Notes: generated by a model not told the origin, from the letters alone. A DNA stretch of 64,000 nucleotides from Phycisphaerales bacterium (GCA_016699835.1 CP064987.1:248001-312000); one strand, 5' to 3'. Shown: positions 17,099 to 24,912, numbered from the stretch's first letter. Numbers and translations: made by a program.

Positions 17099-18688
17099 TT
17101 AGTGGGCGTTTCGGTGGAGGAAGCCGCGGAAGAGGGTGAGCCAGAGGATTTTGAGGTCGAAGCCGAGGCTCCAGTGTCGGATGTAGAAGAGGTCGAGTTG
17201 GAGGCGTTTGCGGAGGCTGGTGTCGCCGCGGAGGCCGTTGACCTGGGCCCAGCCGGTGATGCCGGCCTTGACGTGCTGGCGGAGGATGTAGCCGCGCCAA
17301 TTGTCCTTGAATGAGGCGACGAGTTCGGGGCGTTCGGGGCGGGGGCCAACGAGGCTCATGTCGCCGAGGACAACGTTGAAGAGTTGGGGGAGTTCGTCGA
17401 GGCTGGTGCGGCGGAGCCATCGGCCGACGCGGGTGATGCGCGGGTCCTCGCGGCTGGTCCACGCGGCGGGGGTGCGCTCGTCCTCGGCGTGGGTCATGGT
17501 GCGGAACTTGTAGATATCGAAGACCTCGCCGCCGAGGCTGACGCGGGGCTGGGTAAAGATCGCCGGGCCGTCGCTGGTGGCGCGGATGATGGCAGCGATG
17601 GCGAGCATGAGCGGTGAGAAGAGGATGAGTGCGGCGAGGGCGCCGAGGAAGTCCAGTACCCGTTTGGTGGCGCCACCCAGGCCGTGGTGCGGGTTGTCGC
17701 GGTAACTGAGGATGGGCATGCCATCGAGTTCGCTGACGACCATGCCCAGGGGGAGATAGCGGGGCTGGACATCGGGGATGATGCGGACATCGACGGCGAA
17801 GCGCTCGAGTCGGCGAAGAAGATCGGGGACGCGCGCGGCGCCGGCGGTGGGAATCGCGAGATAGACCGCGTCGGGCTTGTGCTCCTCGAGGGTCTCTTCG
17901 AGATCGACGAGCCCCGAGTGCACGGGGCGGCCCATGCAGGACTCGCGGCGGGCACGATCGCGATGGGAGATGAAATAGGCGACGTGGATACCGGTCCAGG
18001 AGTTGCGCTCGAGCGTGCGGCAGGCGATTCGCCCGAGGCGGCCTGTGCCGATGACGGCGACGTGGCGGAGGTTTCGGCCTCGGCTACGAATCTCGCGGAG
18101 GATCACGCGGAAGACGATGCGGTGGATCGCGAGGAGCGTGAGTTCGAAGGCGGTCAAGAGGGCGAGTTGGAGGCGAGGGGCGTCGGTCTGGATTCCGGCG
18201 ACGAGGGCGTGCTTGGTGGAGCCGAAGAGTGTTGCGGGATCGCCGGCGATCGCCCAGACTGTGGCGACAAGCACGAGTTTGGCGGCGATGGAGGCCTTGG
18301 CGACCTGCTTGACATCGGCGAGGACGGAGCGGTCGCGGCGCGGGCGATAGACACGGGCAAGCCACATGAGCAGGAGCGTGAGCGGAACGGAAACGAGGAC
18401 GAGGGTTTCCTTCGCGATGGTGCGCGCATCGGTGGGCCAGGGCTCGCCCATGAGTGTGCGTCGCGCGGCCCAGGAGGCGAGGCAGGCGGCGGCGGCGATC
18501 GCGGCATCGCTTCCGGCGAGGATGGCGACGAAGAGTTGATGCTGCTGCTTGAGCACGCGGATGTGTTCCTGCGTTGGGGCGAGCGGCTCCGCCGCGGAAG
18601 CAATCCCATTCTGCGCCCGGTCACAGAAGTCGAATCGGTGCCGGCACGAGGGTTCAAGAACTTTCGCCCTTGATCGACTGGATGTCAA
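17099..18688 (-). CDS. Exopolysaccharide polyprenyl glycosylphosphotransferase (WcaJ/RfbP type)
   Basis: It starts surface polysaccharide synthesis by moving a sugar-phosphate onto undecaprenyl phosphate. The frame gives 529 residues from a TTG at 18688; the true start may lie further in, near PTQEHIRVLKQQHQ. Four hydrophobic segments precede a Rossmann-like CoA-binding domain (HVAVIGTGRLGRIACRTLE). The C-terminal transferase domain from about residue 340 has KRVLDFLGALAAL, a TM hairpin, YKFRTM, RRTSLDELPQLFNVVLGDMS, LVGPRPE and ITGWAQVNGLRGDT. It lies 105 bp upstream of mnmG with a repeat between them, so co-transcription is uncertain. Confidence 0.9.
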   Translation of the reverse strand: MTSSRSRAKVLEPSCRHRFDFCDRAQNGIASAAEPLAPTQEHIRVLKQQHQLFVAILAGSDAAIAAAACLASWAARRTLMGEPWPTDARTIAKETLVLVSVPLTLLLMWLARVYRPRRDRSVLADVKQVAKASIAAKLVLVATVWAIAGDPATLFGSTKHALVAGIQTDAPRLQLALLTAFELTLLAIHRIVFRVILREIRSRGRNLRHVAVIGTGRLGRIACRTLERNSWTGIHVAYFISHRDRARRESCMGRPVHSGLVDLEETLEEHKPDAVYLAIPTAGAARVPDLLRRLERFAVDVRIIPDVQPRYLPLGMVVSELDGMPILSYRDNPHHGLGGATKRVLDFLGALAALILFSPLMLAIAAIIRATSDGPAIFTQPRVSLGGEVFDIYKFRTMTHAEDERTPAAWTSREDPRITRVGRWLRRTSLDELPQLFNVVLGDMSLVGPRPERPELVASFKDNWRGYILRQHVKAGITGWAQVNGLRGDTSLRKRLQLDLFYIRHWSLGFDLKILWLTLFRGFLHRNAH

Positions 18689-18700
18689 CAGGCTGTTCGC

Positions 18701-19663
18701 TTATTGCCCCGCATCCACGGGACGGGGCCAGTAGGGTCCTGTGCGTGGTGAGCCCGGGATGGCTCGCATGGATTCGATGGCTTCGCGTTGGCGTGGGTCG
18801 AGGTCCTGGGGCTGGGGAACGACAATTTTGACAATCGCGTAGAGGTCGCCCTTGGAGCCGACCTCGTCGGAAAGGCCGTGGGCCTTGATGCGGAGCATCT
18901 TGCCGCTGCTGGTGGCGGGCGGGAGGCGGAGTTCGACGGCGGTGTCGAGCGTGGGCACGAGGACGGGACCGCCGAAGAGGGCTTCGGGGATGGTGATTGG
19001 CAGATCGAGATAGAGATCGAGGCCCTTGCCGCTCTCGATGAGTTCTCCCCGGCGGAAGAGCGGATGCGGATCAACGCGGACGGTAAGGATGACGTCGCTG
19101 CCATCGGCGACGCCTCGCATACGGAGTTGGGCGCCGTCGGAAGCGCCCTTGGGGATGCGCACCTCGATGGACTTGCTTGAGCCGTCCTGGACGAGGCGGA
19201 CTTGCTCGGTGCCGCCGCGGGCGATGGTGGTGAAGGGGACGCGGACTTCGGCGCGGAGCGGCTCGCGTTCGGGTTCTTGTCGATGGGCACGGTGGCCGCG
19301 GCGCGAAGTCCTACCGGCGTCTCGTTTGTTGCCGTTGAAGATGGCCTCGAAGATGGAGCCGAGATCTTCGTCGAAGGGAGCGCCGCCCGGGGGCGCGCCC
19401 TGCCATGTGTAGGCGCGGCCGGAGGGCTGCGGGCCACGCGCCTGCTCGCGGTAGGTGCCATACTCGTCGTACATCTTCCGCTTTTGCTCGTCGGAGAGGA
19501 CGTCGTAGGCCTCCTGGAGTTTCTTGAAACTCTCCTGGGCTTCGGCGGAGGGGTTCACGTCTGGATGGTACTTCCGCGCGAGTTTTCGATAGGCATTGCG
19601 GATCTCGTCCGCGGTGGCCTTCTTCGTGATGCCGAGAATGTCGTAGTAGTCCCCCTTTGGCAT
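18701..19663 (-). CDS. DnaJ-like chaperone (CbpA type)
   Basis: 320 residues starting MPKGDYYDILGITKKATADE. The N-terminal J domain is complete with the HPD motif (ARKYHPDVNP), followed by a Gly/Pro-rich linker (ARGPQPSGRAYTWQGAPPGG). The rest is the two-part C-terminal substrate-binding domain (RVPFTTIARGGTEQVRL, IEVRIPKGASDGAQLRMRG, DVILTVRVDPHPLFRR). There is no CxxCxGxG zinc finger, so it is a CbpA/type B co-chaperone rather than full DnaJ. An in-frame upstream extension to 19708 overlaps the neighbouring terminator and is unlikely. No dnaK or grpE is in the window. Confidence 0.9.
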   Translation of the reverse strand: MPKGDYYDILGITKKATADEIRNAYRKLARKYHPDVNPSAEAQESFKKLQEAYDVLSDEQKRKMYDEYGTYREQARGPQPSGRAYTWQGAPPGGAPFDEDLGSIFEAIFNGNKRDAGRTSRRGHRAHRQEPEREPLRAEVRVPFTTIARGGTEQVRLVQDGSSKSIEVRIPKGASDGAQLRMRGVADGSDVILTVRVDPHPLFRRGELIESGKGLDLYLDLPITIPEALFGGPVLVPTLDTAVELRLPPATSSGKMLRIKAHGLSDEVGSKGDLYAIVKIVVPQPQDLDPRQREAIESMRAIPGSPRTGPYWPRPVDAGQ

Positions 19664-19689
19664 GATGGAGTTTATGGAGCATTCGCGAA

Positions 19690-19720
19690 AAGAAAAACGG
19701 CCCGTCACGAGGACGGGCCG
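19690..19720 (-). terminator. Terminator of the FKBP gene
   Basis: Stem CGGCCCGTC/GACGGGCCG (19698-19706 with 19712-19720) followed on the minus strand by TTTTTCTTTT. It lies 25 bp past the stop of the gene at 19745. Confidence 0.85.
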
Positions 19721-19744
19721 AGTGTGTTTTCACGTCACGATTGG

Positions 19745-20914
19745 TTACTTGGGGTTCTTGGGGACGAAGGGCGGCGGGCCGTCCATCGGTTCGATCTTGA
19801 TGCCGGGATCCTTGCCGACTGGCTGGGGCGGCGTGGGCTGGGGCGGCGGGGTCGCGCCCGGCGCTTCGACCGCGAGGACGTCGAGGTCATAGGTCAGCGT
19901 GGCGTTCGGCGGGATCTTGTTGCGGGGACGGCCCGCGGCTCCGTAGCCCATCTCCGGCGGGATGAAGACGCGGACGTGGTCGCCCTTGTGGAGGCCGATC
20001 GCGGCCTTGCTGAAGCCCTCGATGACGCCCTGGCCGAGGGTGAAGGTGAAGGGTGCACGCCCGATCGAGGTGTCGAAGACCGTGCCATCGGTGACGGCGC
20101 CGGTGTAGTTGACGGACATGCGTCCGCCCATCTCGCCGGCCTCGCCGTCGCGGTTGGTGTAGTTGATGACCACAAGCCCGTTCTCGTTGCGGATGCCGAT
20201 CTCGGGCTTGAACTTGGTGAAGGTGTAGCTCTGTCCTTCGGCGGGGCCCCAGACCTGTGAGCCGTCGGCGCCGAAGCCGCGATCGGCGGTGGTCATGACA
20301 TCGCCCGAGACGGTCATCTGGCTGGTCATCTCGACGGCGTTCGCGAGCCCGGTGGGGTATGGATAGGGCGTGCTCGCGGAGAAGCCCATGCCGCCGGGGC
20401 TGACGGCGAGGTCGAGCGTGCCGATGAGGTTGCGGTGCGGGAAGTCGCTGGGGAAGACCTCGGGCGCGGCCCAGGCGCCGATGGCGCCCTGCTGCACGCC
20501 GTTGGGGAGGCGGAACTCGAACGTGCGGAGACGGATCTGGCCCTTGTGGCGGTAGAGCTGCCAGATGGTCTGGCGGCTGGGGGACCACATCGCGTCGAGG
20601 CGGCCCGACTCGGCATAGAGCGCGTTGGGGAGGCCATCGATCACGACCGGGGCAACGGCGACGAACATGTCGGTGCTCTTGGTCGCGTCGTCGCCCTGGG
20701 TGACCGGGAGCTGGGTGCGCCAGGTGCCGACGAGGGCTTGGCCGATCCTGGCGAGTTCGTCATCGCTCCAGGCAAAGACCGGAGCCGGGGCCTTGGCAGC
20801 GACGGCTTCGACGACCTTGGCGGTCATGGTGTCCTGCGCATGGGCCGCGATGGGCGTCAGCGTGACGACCGACGTCGCCGCGAGCGAGAGAAGCATCCGT
20901 TTCGTGGGATTCAT
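19745..20914 (-). CDS. Secreted CpcT-like / FKBP peptidyl-prolyl isomerase fusion
   Basis: 389 residues with a signal peptide (MNPTKRMLLSLAATSVVTLTPIAAHAQ). Residues about 50-220 resemble the CpcT/CpeT chromophore-lyase fold: GQALVGTWRTQLPV, APVVIDGLPNALYAESG, SRQTIWQLYRHKGQIRLRTFEFR. Residues about 260-345 are an FKBP domain: VNYTGAVTDGTVFDTS, PFTFTLGQGVIEGFSKAAIG, MGYGAAGRPRNKIPPNATL, and the closing YDLDVLAV strand. A Pro-rich tail follows. The FKBP assignment is firm and the N-terminal one is weaker. The start has AAGGA about 9 bases upstream. It probably acts outside the cytoplasm as a folding helper. Phycobilin synthesis is not expected in this organism, so the N domain likely does something else. 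Confidence 0.8.
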   Translation of the reverse strand: MNPTKRMLLSLAATSVVTLTPIAAHAQDTMTAKVVEAVAAKAPAPVFAWSDDELARIGQALVGTWRTQLPVTQGDDATKSTDMFVAVAPVVIDGLPNALYAESGRLDAMWSPSRQTIWQLYRHKGQIRLRTFEFRLPNGVQQGAIGAWAAPEVFPSDFPHRNLIGTLDLAVSPGGMGFSASTPYPYPTGLANAVEMTSQMTVSGDVMTTADRGFGADGSQVWGPAEGQSYTFTKFKPEIGIRNENGLVVINYTNRDGEAGEMGGRMSVNYTGAVTDGTVFDTSIGRAPFTFTLGQGVIEGFSKAAIGLHKGDHVRVFIPPEMGYGAAGRPRNKIPPNATLTYDLDVLAVEAPGATPPPQPTPPQPVGKDPGIKIEPMDGPPPFVPKNPK

Positions 20915-20956
20915 GGTTCTTCGTTCCTTGGTGAGTGCGAGTGCGATATCTGTGGA

Positions 20957-21937
20957 TCAGGCGAGATCGGGGTACAACTTGCCCACGACCGAGACCAGCT
21001 CCTTCACGTGGCTGATGGACTCGTTCATGAACTTCTGCTCCTCGGCGTCGAGTTTGAAGGTGATGACCTTCTCGACGCCGCCCGTGCCCAGGACGCAGGG
21101 GACGCCGACGAAGTATCCCTTGCCCTTGGCCCCGGGCGCGACGCCGAACTGGTCCTCGCAGTACGCGGCACAGGCGATCACGCGCTTCTTGTCGCGGACG
21201 ATCGCCTCGACCATCTCAACGGTTCCGGCGCTGGGCGCGTACCACGCGCTGGTGCCCATGAGTTTGACGACCTCGCCGCCGCCGACCTTGGCTCGGTCCA
21301 CGCAGGCCTGGATCTTTTCCATGGGGAGCAGATCGGTGACGGGGATCCCGTTGACGCTGGTCCTTCGCGGGAGCGGCACCATGTCGTCTCCGTGCCCGCC
21401 GAGCAGGAGTCCCTGGATGTCCTCGGCGCTCACGCCGAGTTCCCACGCGAGGAAGGTCTTGTATCGTGCGACGTCGAGCGCCCCGGCCTGGCCGATGACG
21501 CGGCTGGGCGGGAATCCCGTGACCTTCCACATGACATAGACCATCGCGTCGAGGGGGTTGCTCACCACGATCACGACGGCGTTGGGGGCGTGCTTCTTGA
21601 TGTTCTCGGCGACGCCCTTCACGATCCCCGCGTTGATCTGCACGAGGTCGTCGCGGCTCTGTCCGGGTTTGCGGGGCACGCCCGCGGTCACGATGACCAC
21701 GTCGGAGCCTTCGATGTCCCTGGGCTCAAAGGTCCCGGTGATCTTCGAGTCAAAACTCTCCACCGGCCCGCAGCACGCGAGGTCGAGGGCCTTGCCCTTG
21801 GGCATGTGCAGGTCGGGCTTGTCCTTGATGGGGATGTCCACGAGCACGACATCGCCCAGTTCCTTCATGGCCAGGGCGCGAGCGCACTCGCCCCCGATGT
21901 TCCCGGCCCCGATGACGCTGATCTTCGCTCGACGCAT
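20957..21937 (-). CDS. mdh: Malate dehydrogenase
   Basis: 326 residues starting MRRAKISVIGAGNIGGECAR, with GGAGAG about 5 bases before the ATG. It oxidises malate to oxaloacetate in the TCA cycle. The NAD-binding loop GAGNIGG and the acidic residue ending strand 2 (VVLVDIP) indicate NAD. GVPRKPGQSRDDLVQIN (mobile loop with Arg), VVSNPLDAMVYVMWK and the catalytic LLLGGHGDDMVP are all present. It belongs to the LDH-like MDH group. The in-frame extension upstream (MPDPRCLL...) is repeat-derived and rejected. Confidence 0.95.
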   Translation of the reverse strand: MRRAKISVIGAGNIGGECARALAMKELGDVVLVDIPIKDKPDLHMPKGKALDLACCGPVESFDSKITGTFEPRDIEGSDVVIVTAGVPRKPGQSRDDLVQINAGIVKGVAENIKKHAPNAVVIVVSNPLDAMVYVMWKVTGFPPSRVIGQAGALDVARYKTFLAWELGVSAEDIQGLLLGGHGDDMVPLPRRTSVNGIPVTDLLPMEKIQACVDRAKVGGGEVVKLMGTSAWYAPSAGTVEMVEAIVRDKKRVIACAAYCEDQFGVAPGAKGKGYFVGVPCVLGTGGVEKVITFKLDAEEQKFMNESISHVKELVSVVGKLYPDLA

Positions 21938-22039
21938 GGACTCTCCGTTGATGTTCGACGCGGTCAAACCCGTCAAAGACTGGGCGAAAGGCCCCCAGCA
22001 GGTCTTTGGTCGGGGGTCAATGGTAGCGCGGGGGGCGAG

Positions 22040-22072
22040 AAGAAGGCATCGGGGATCGGGCATCGGGCATCC
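22040..22072. repeat. Simple dispersed repeat, family D
   Basis: AAGAAGGCATCGGGGATCGG followed by GCATCGGGCATCC; near-identical to 23656-23690. Confidence 0.75.
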
Positions 22073-22219
22073 GTGCAGATGCGGCGGGATCTGGCCTCTC
22101 TCACGCCCAATCCCTCCTCATCCCCCCCTCCCCGCTCCGCGTCCCCCCCTCCCCGCTCCGCGTCCCCTCCTCTCTCCTCCGCGTCCTCTGCGTTCGCCTT
22201 CCTCACCCCCAACGACAAA

Positions 22220-22247
22220 GCCCCCGGCGGACCGTTCCACCGGGGGC
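22220..22247 (-). terminator. Probable terminator of FN3-like paralog A
   Basis: Stem GCCCCCGG/CCGGGGGC (22220-22227 with 22240-22247) downstream of the gene ending at 22303. The minus-strand T tract is weak (TTTGTCGTT). Confidence 0.55.
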
Positions 22248-22302
22248 GTCATTCACTCCTGTCGGGATCTCACGCGATCCCCCGCCGCGAAGCGGCGCTC
22301 GC

Positions 22303-23004
22303 TCACGCCGCCATCTGCAGCGTGGCGCTGGTCATGTTCCCCGCGGCGTCGAAGCCGAACTGCACGAGCACGACGTCGCTGGGCAGGCCCCAGTCCTCGC
22401 CGCGCCGGCCGCGGACGATGTACTGCGCGCCCGAGGCCGCGCTCGTCGAGGGGAGGCTCTGGTCGGTGAAGGCCATGCGCCGGTCGCGATTGGTCGCGCC
22501 GGGGGCGCCCCCGATCCCGACGAAGGCCGTCTGCCCCGGGAGTTTCCTCGTGACCTCGAAGAACGCCCCGCTGCTGGCCGCGGCGTTGTCGGCGGTCCAC
22601 GAGAGCGTCACGGCCCCGCTCGGCTGCAAGGTAATGATGAAGTCCTCGGGCTTGCCCACGGCCGGCAGCGGCGACGGGGGGGACGGGAGCGGGATCTGCG
22701 CGAGGTTGTAGACGACCGCCGGGTTGGGCTGCTGGGCGGCGTGGGCCTTGATGAGATCGATGCACAGGGCGGCCTGGGTGCGCATGAGGGCGACGGCGTT
22801 GTAATACTCGCTGGTCGCGGTCTTGCTGGCGAGGCGCGCCTCGAGCGCGGCGTCGAGCGCCCCGCGCGCCGCCACGGTCCGCGCCTTCAGAAGCGTGACC
22901 ATATCGGACGCCAATCCGATCGCGGCAAAGTTGGATTCCCACGTGTCGTTGTGGGTCTCGCAGAAGACGATCTGCTCTTCACGATTGTCAGGAAGGACGG
23001 CCAT
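22303..23004 (-). CDS. FN3-like two-part protein, paralog A
   Basis: 233 residues starting MAVLPDNREEQIVFCETHND. GGAG 6 bases before the ATG at 23004 supports this start over the longer open frame. The N-terminal half is helical (TWESNFAAIGLASDMVTLLKARTVAARGALDAAL...), with DLIKAHAAQQPNPAVVYNLAQIP at its end. A Pro-rich linker leads to a fibronectin-III-like beta domain (PEDFIITLQPSGAVTLSWTADN, FFEVTRKLPGQTAFVGIG, AQYIVRGRRGEDWGLPS). The gene at 28722 has the same architecture and conserved words, so the two are paralogs. There is no signal peptide, so it is probably cytoplasmic. Function unknown. Confidence 0.8.
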   Translation of the reverse strand: MAVLPDNREEQIVFCETHNDTWESNFAAIGLASDMVTLLKARTVAARGALDAALEARLASKTATSEYYNAVALMRTQAALCIDLIKAHAAQQPNPAVVYNLAQIPLPSPPSPLPAVGKPEDFIITLQPSGAVTLSWTADNAAASSGAFFEVTRKLPGQTAFVGIGGAPGATNRDRRMAFTDQSLPSTSAASGAQYIVRGRRGEDWGLPSDVVLVQFGFDAAGNMTSATLQMAA

Positions 23005-23267
23005 CACGGTCTCCATAGGAAAGAGGCTCTGAATCGGCCCCCGCGTCACGCGCGCGGGCGTCCCGATCCCGGCACACCCCTCCGGGATCACACGTCCCGG
23101 AGCCGCGCGCCGTGGGGTCGCGGCCACGAATGGCCCACGCCCACGCCCGACCATCGACGTCCCCAAAGCAAGTGTTCACGACGGACCGAGACATAGTCCA
23201 TTCGCGCGGTCCATATGTGACGTCTGGACCGGGTACGAGGGGCACGGGCCCGCGATCCCTCCCACAT

Positions 23268-23295
23268 CTCGTGGGGCAGGCGGCCCGCCTGCCCC
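23268..23295. repeat. Dispersed palindrome, family C (inverted orientation)
   Basis: CTCGTGGGGCAGGCGG followed by CCCGCCTGCCCC: a near-perfect inverted repeat flanked by the CCACGAG signature. It is the reverse complement of 24004-24030 and 24863-24890. Confidence 0.8.
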
Positions 23296-23340
23296 TCCCT
23301 CTCCTCCTTCGCGCCCCTCTCACTCAATCCCCCCTCTTCC

Positions 23341-23611
23341 CCCCCCTCCCCGCTCCGCGTCCCCTCCTCTCCCCTCCGCGTCCCCCCCTCCCCACTCCGC
23401 GTCCCCCCCTCCCCACTCCGCGTCCCCCCCTCCCCACTCCGCGTCCCCCCCTCCCCACTCCGCGTCCCCCCCTCCCCGCTCCGCGTCCCCCCCTCCCCGC
23501 TCCGCGTCCCCCCCTCCCCACTCCGCGTCCCCCCCTCCCCACTCCGCGTCCCCCCCTCCCCGCTCCGCGTCCCCCCCTCCCCGCTCCGCGTCCCCCCCTC
23601 CCCGCTCCGCG
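23341..23611. repeat. 21-bp minisatellite array 1 (about 13 units)
   Basis: CTCCGCGT recurs every 21 bases from 23353 to 23605 (13 times), separated by CCCCCCTCCCC(A/G). The main variation is one A/G position; one early unit is more diverged. Because 21 is a multiple of three, the frames stay open on both strands. Confidence 0.92.
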
Positions 23612-23655
23612 AACTCTGTTCTTACCTCTGTGTCCTCTGCGTTCGTCTTGGCATG

Positions 23656-23690
23656 AAGAAGGCATCGGGGATCGGGCATCGGGCATCGGG
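23656..23690. repeat. Simple dispersed repeat, family D
   Basis: AAGAAGGCATCGGGGATCGG then GCATCGGGCATCGGG, between minisatellite arrays 1 and 2. Confidence 0.75.
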
Positions 23691-23741
23691 GTGGGCGACC
23701 CGCGTTCTGGCACAGATAAACCGTGCGGACCCTCCAGATGA

Positions 23742-23920
23742 CTCTGATCTGGCCCGGGATCGGAGCAATCTGGGCCGGGATCAGAGCACTCAGGCCCGGG
23801 ATAGGAGCAATCGTGGACGGGATCGGAGCACTCTGACCCGGGATCGGAGTGATCTGGTCCCGGATCAAAGGAATCTGGGACGGGATCAGTGTGATCTGGG
23901 GCGGGATTGGTATCAAGGCG
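23742..23920. repeat. 21-bp minisatellite array 2 (about 8 units)
   Basis: Units of the form GGGATCGGAGCAATCTGGG plus two bases follow one another, with more divergence than array 1. The unit is unrelated in sequence to arrays 1 and 3 but has the same 21-bp period. Confidence 0.88.
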
Positions 23921-24003
23921 AAGACGAACACAGAGGACGCAGAGGAGTGAGGAGGGGGAAGAGGGGGGATTGGGTGAGAGGGGCGCGATGAAGAAGAGGG
24001 AGA

Positions 24004-24030
24004 GGCAGGCGGGCCGCCTGCCCCACGAGG
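24004..24030. repeat. Dispersed palindrome, family C
   Basis: GGCAGGCGGGCCGCCTGCC followed by CCACGAGG, 35 bp before the start of the zinc-ribbon gene at 24065. It is part of the longer composite repeat 23929-24050. Confidence 0.8.
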
Positions 24031-24064
24031 TATGGAAGGGATCGCGGGCGTCTACCGTTCCCTC

Positions 24065-24838
24065 ATGGCCGACACGCCCGAGAACACGGCGGCGTCAATG
24101 AACGAGAAGCCCGCCACGCCGCGGACGAGGTCCCTCTGGCGGCGGGTTCGCCGCGCGGCCCGCGTGGTCGCAGCGGTGGTGCTGGGGCTGGTGTGCGTGC
24201 TCGCGCTGGTGGCGTGGCCGCTTTCGTATGTTCGACGCGCGACGCTCACCGTGATACGGGATGTTTCGGTCGTTGCGAACTCGACGACCTCGTCGCTGTT
24301 GATGATGCCCTCGGGCCCGAATCCAAGCGGCTATGAAGCGAGCGGATGCCATGTTTCGGTGTTTGTGTTCCCGGGAATGTTTGGCATAAACGCTTGGATC
24401 CGTGATATCTCCAGGGATCACAGGTACCAGTATGAATCGCTCATCACCGATTGGAACGCTGAGGCGCACCTGACCCCGGCGATGGTGATGGACACCCCTA
24501 AAAATGTCGACCAGCAATGGGTGATCTCGCCGCTCTTGAACGCCGTCGGGATCACGTTGCGAACACAGTCAATGTCCTCGATCGGATTTCGGAGCACGGT
24601 GATCATCATTCCGCTCTGGATCATCATCCTCGCGAGCGGCATCCCGGCGTTCTTCCTCTCGCGCGGCGTCTTCTGGCGGCGGCGCGGGCCGGATGAGTGC
24701 GTGACGTGCGGCTACAGCCGGGTCGGGCTGCCAATTGGAGCCGCGTGTCCCGAGTGCGGGAGCGCGAGTGGGGAGAAGGTCAAGGCGAACGCCGAGGACG
24801 CGGAGGGGAGCACAGAGGTCGCGGAGGGGAAGGAGTGA
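24065..24838 (+). CDS. Two-TM membrane protein with degenerate zinc ribbon
   Basis: 257 residues from the ATG at 24065 (MADTPENTAAS). A basic N terminus is followed by TM1 (VVAAVVLGLVCVLALVAWPL), an external region of about 110 residues, TM2 (VIIIPLWIIILASGIPAFFL) and a zinc ribbon, CVTCGYSRVG ... CPECG. The plan is the same as the first gene of the window, so they are likely members of one family. Function unknown. The last 20 residues (KANAEDAEGSTEVAEG) are coded by a copy of the dispersed composite repeat and look like an added tail. Confidence 0.75.
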   Translation: MADTPENTAASMNEKPATPRTRSLWRRVRRAARVVAAVVLGLVCVLALVAWPLSYVRRATLTVIRDVSVVANSTTSSLLMMPSGPNPSGYEASGCHVSVFVFPGMFGINAWIRDISRDHRYQYESLITDWNAEAHLTPAMVMDTPKNVDQQWVISPLLNAVGITLRTQSMSSIGFRSTVIIIPLWIIILASGIPAFFLSRGVFWRRRGPDECVTCGYSRVGLPIGAACPECGSASGEKVKANAEDAEGSTEVAEGKE

Positions 24839-24912
24839 GAGGGGCGGAGTGAAGAGGAGGTAGGGGCAGGCGGGCCGCCTGCCCCACGAGAGTGGGTCGG
24901 GGTCGCGGGCGC
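24779..24912. repeat. Composite dispersed repeat, copy III
   Basis: GCGAACGCCGAGGACGCGGAG, then a GAGTGAGAGGGGCG segment, the family C palindrome (24863-24890) and GGGTCGCGGGC. The order is the same as at 23929-24050. It begins inside the 3' end of the zinc-ribbon gene. Confidence 0.75.

Larger units (their letters stand above)
21938..22302. other. Intergenic region with dispersed repeats
   Basis: No gene seen. It holds a family D repeat (22040-22072), then a short copy of the composite repeat (about 22098-22210), with two of the 21-bp CCCCTCCCCGCTCCGCGT-type units and the tail CTCTGCGTTCGCCTT, and then a terminator. Confidence 0.7.
23005..24064. other. 1.06-kb gene-free region built of repeats
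   Basis: Open frames here in several phases are low-complexity (PRPPLPTPRPPLP, RGGDAEWGGGDAE) and I do not accept them as genes. The region holds an inverted pair of about 105-bp composite repeats (23240-23345 and 23950-24050) that enclose two different 21-bp-period minisatellites and a family D repeat. Confidence 0.8.

Noticed and set aside
21938..22063. N-terminal extension of malate dehydrogenase (MPDPRCLLLAP...)
   Set aside because: Derived from a family D repeat; GGAGAG supports the start at 21937.
23341..23920. CRISPR array
   Set aside because: The units are contiguous 21-bp repeats with no unique spacers, and there are no cas genes.
23112..23991. Open frames giving PRPPLPTPRPPLP, RGGDAEWGGGDAE or ARDRSNLGRDQST proteins on both strands
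   Set aside because: They come only from 21-bp tandem repeats, which keep every frame open; no start signal or non-repeat domain.
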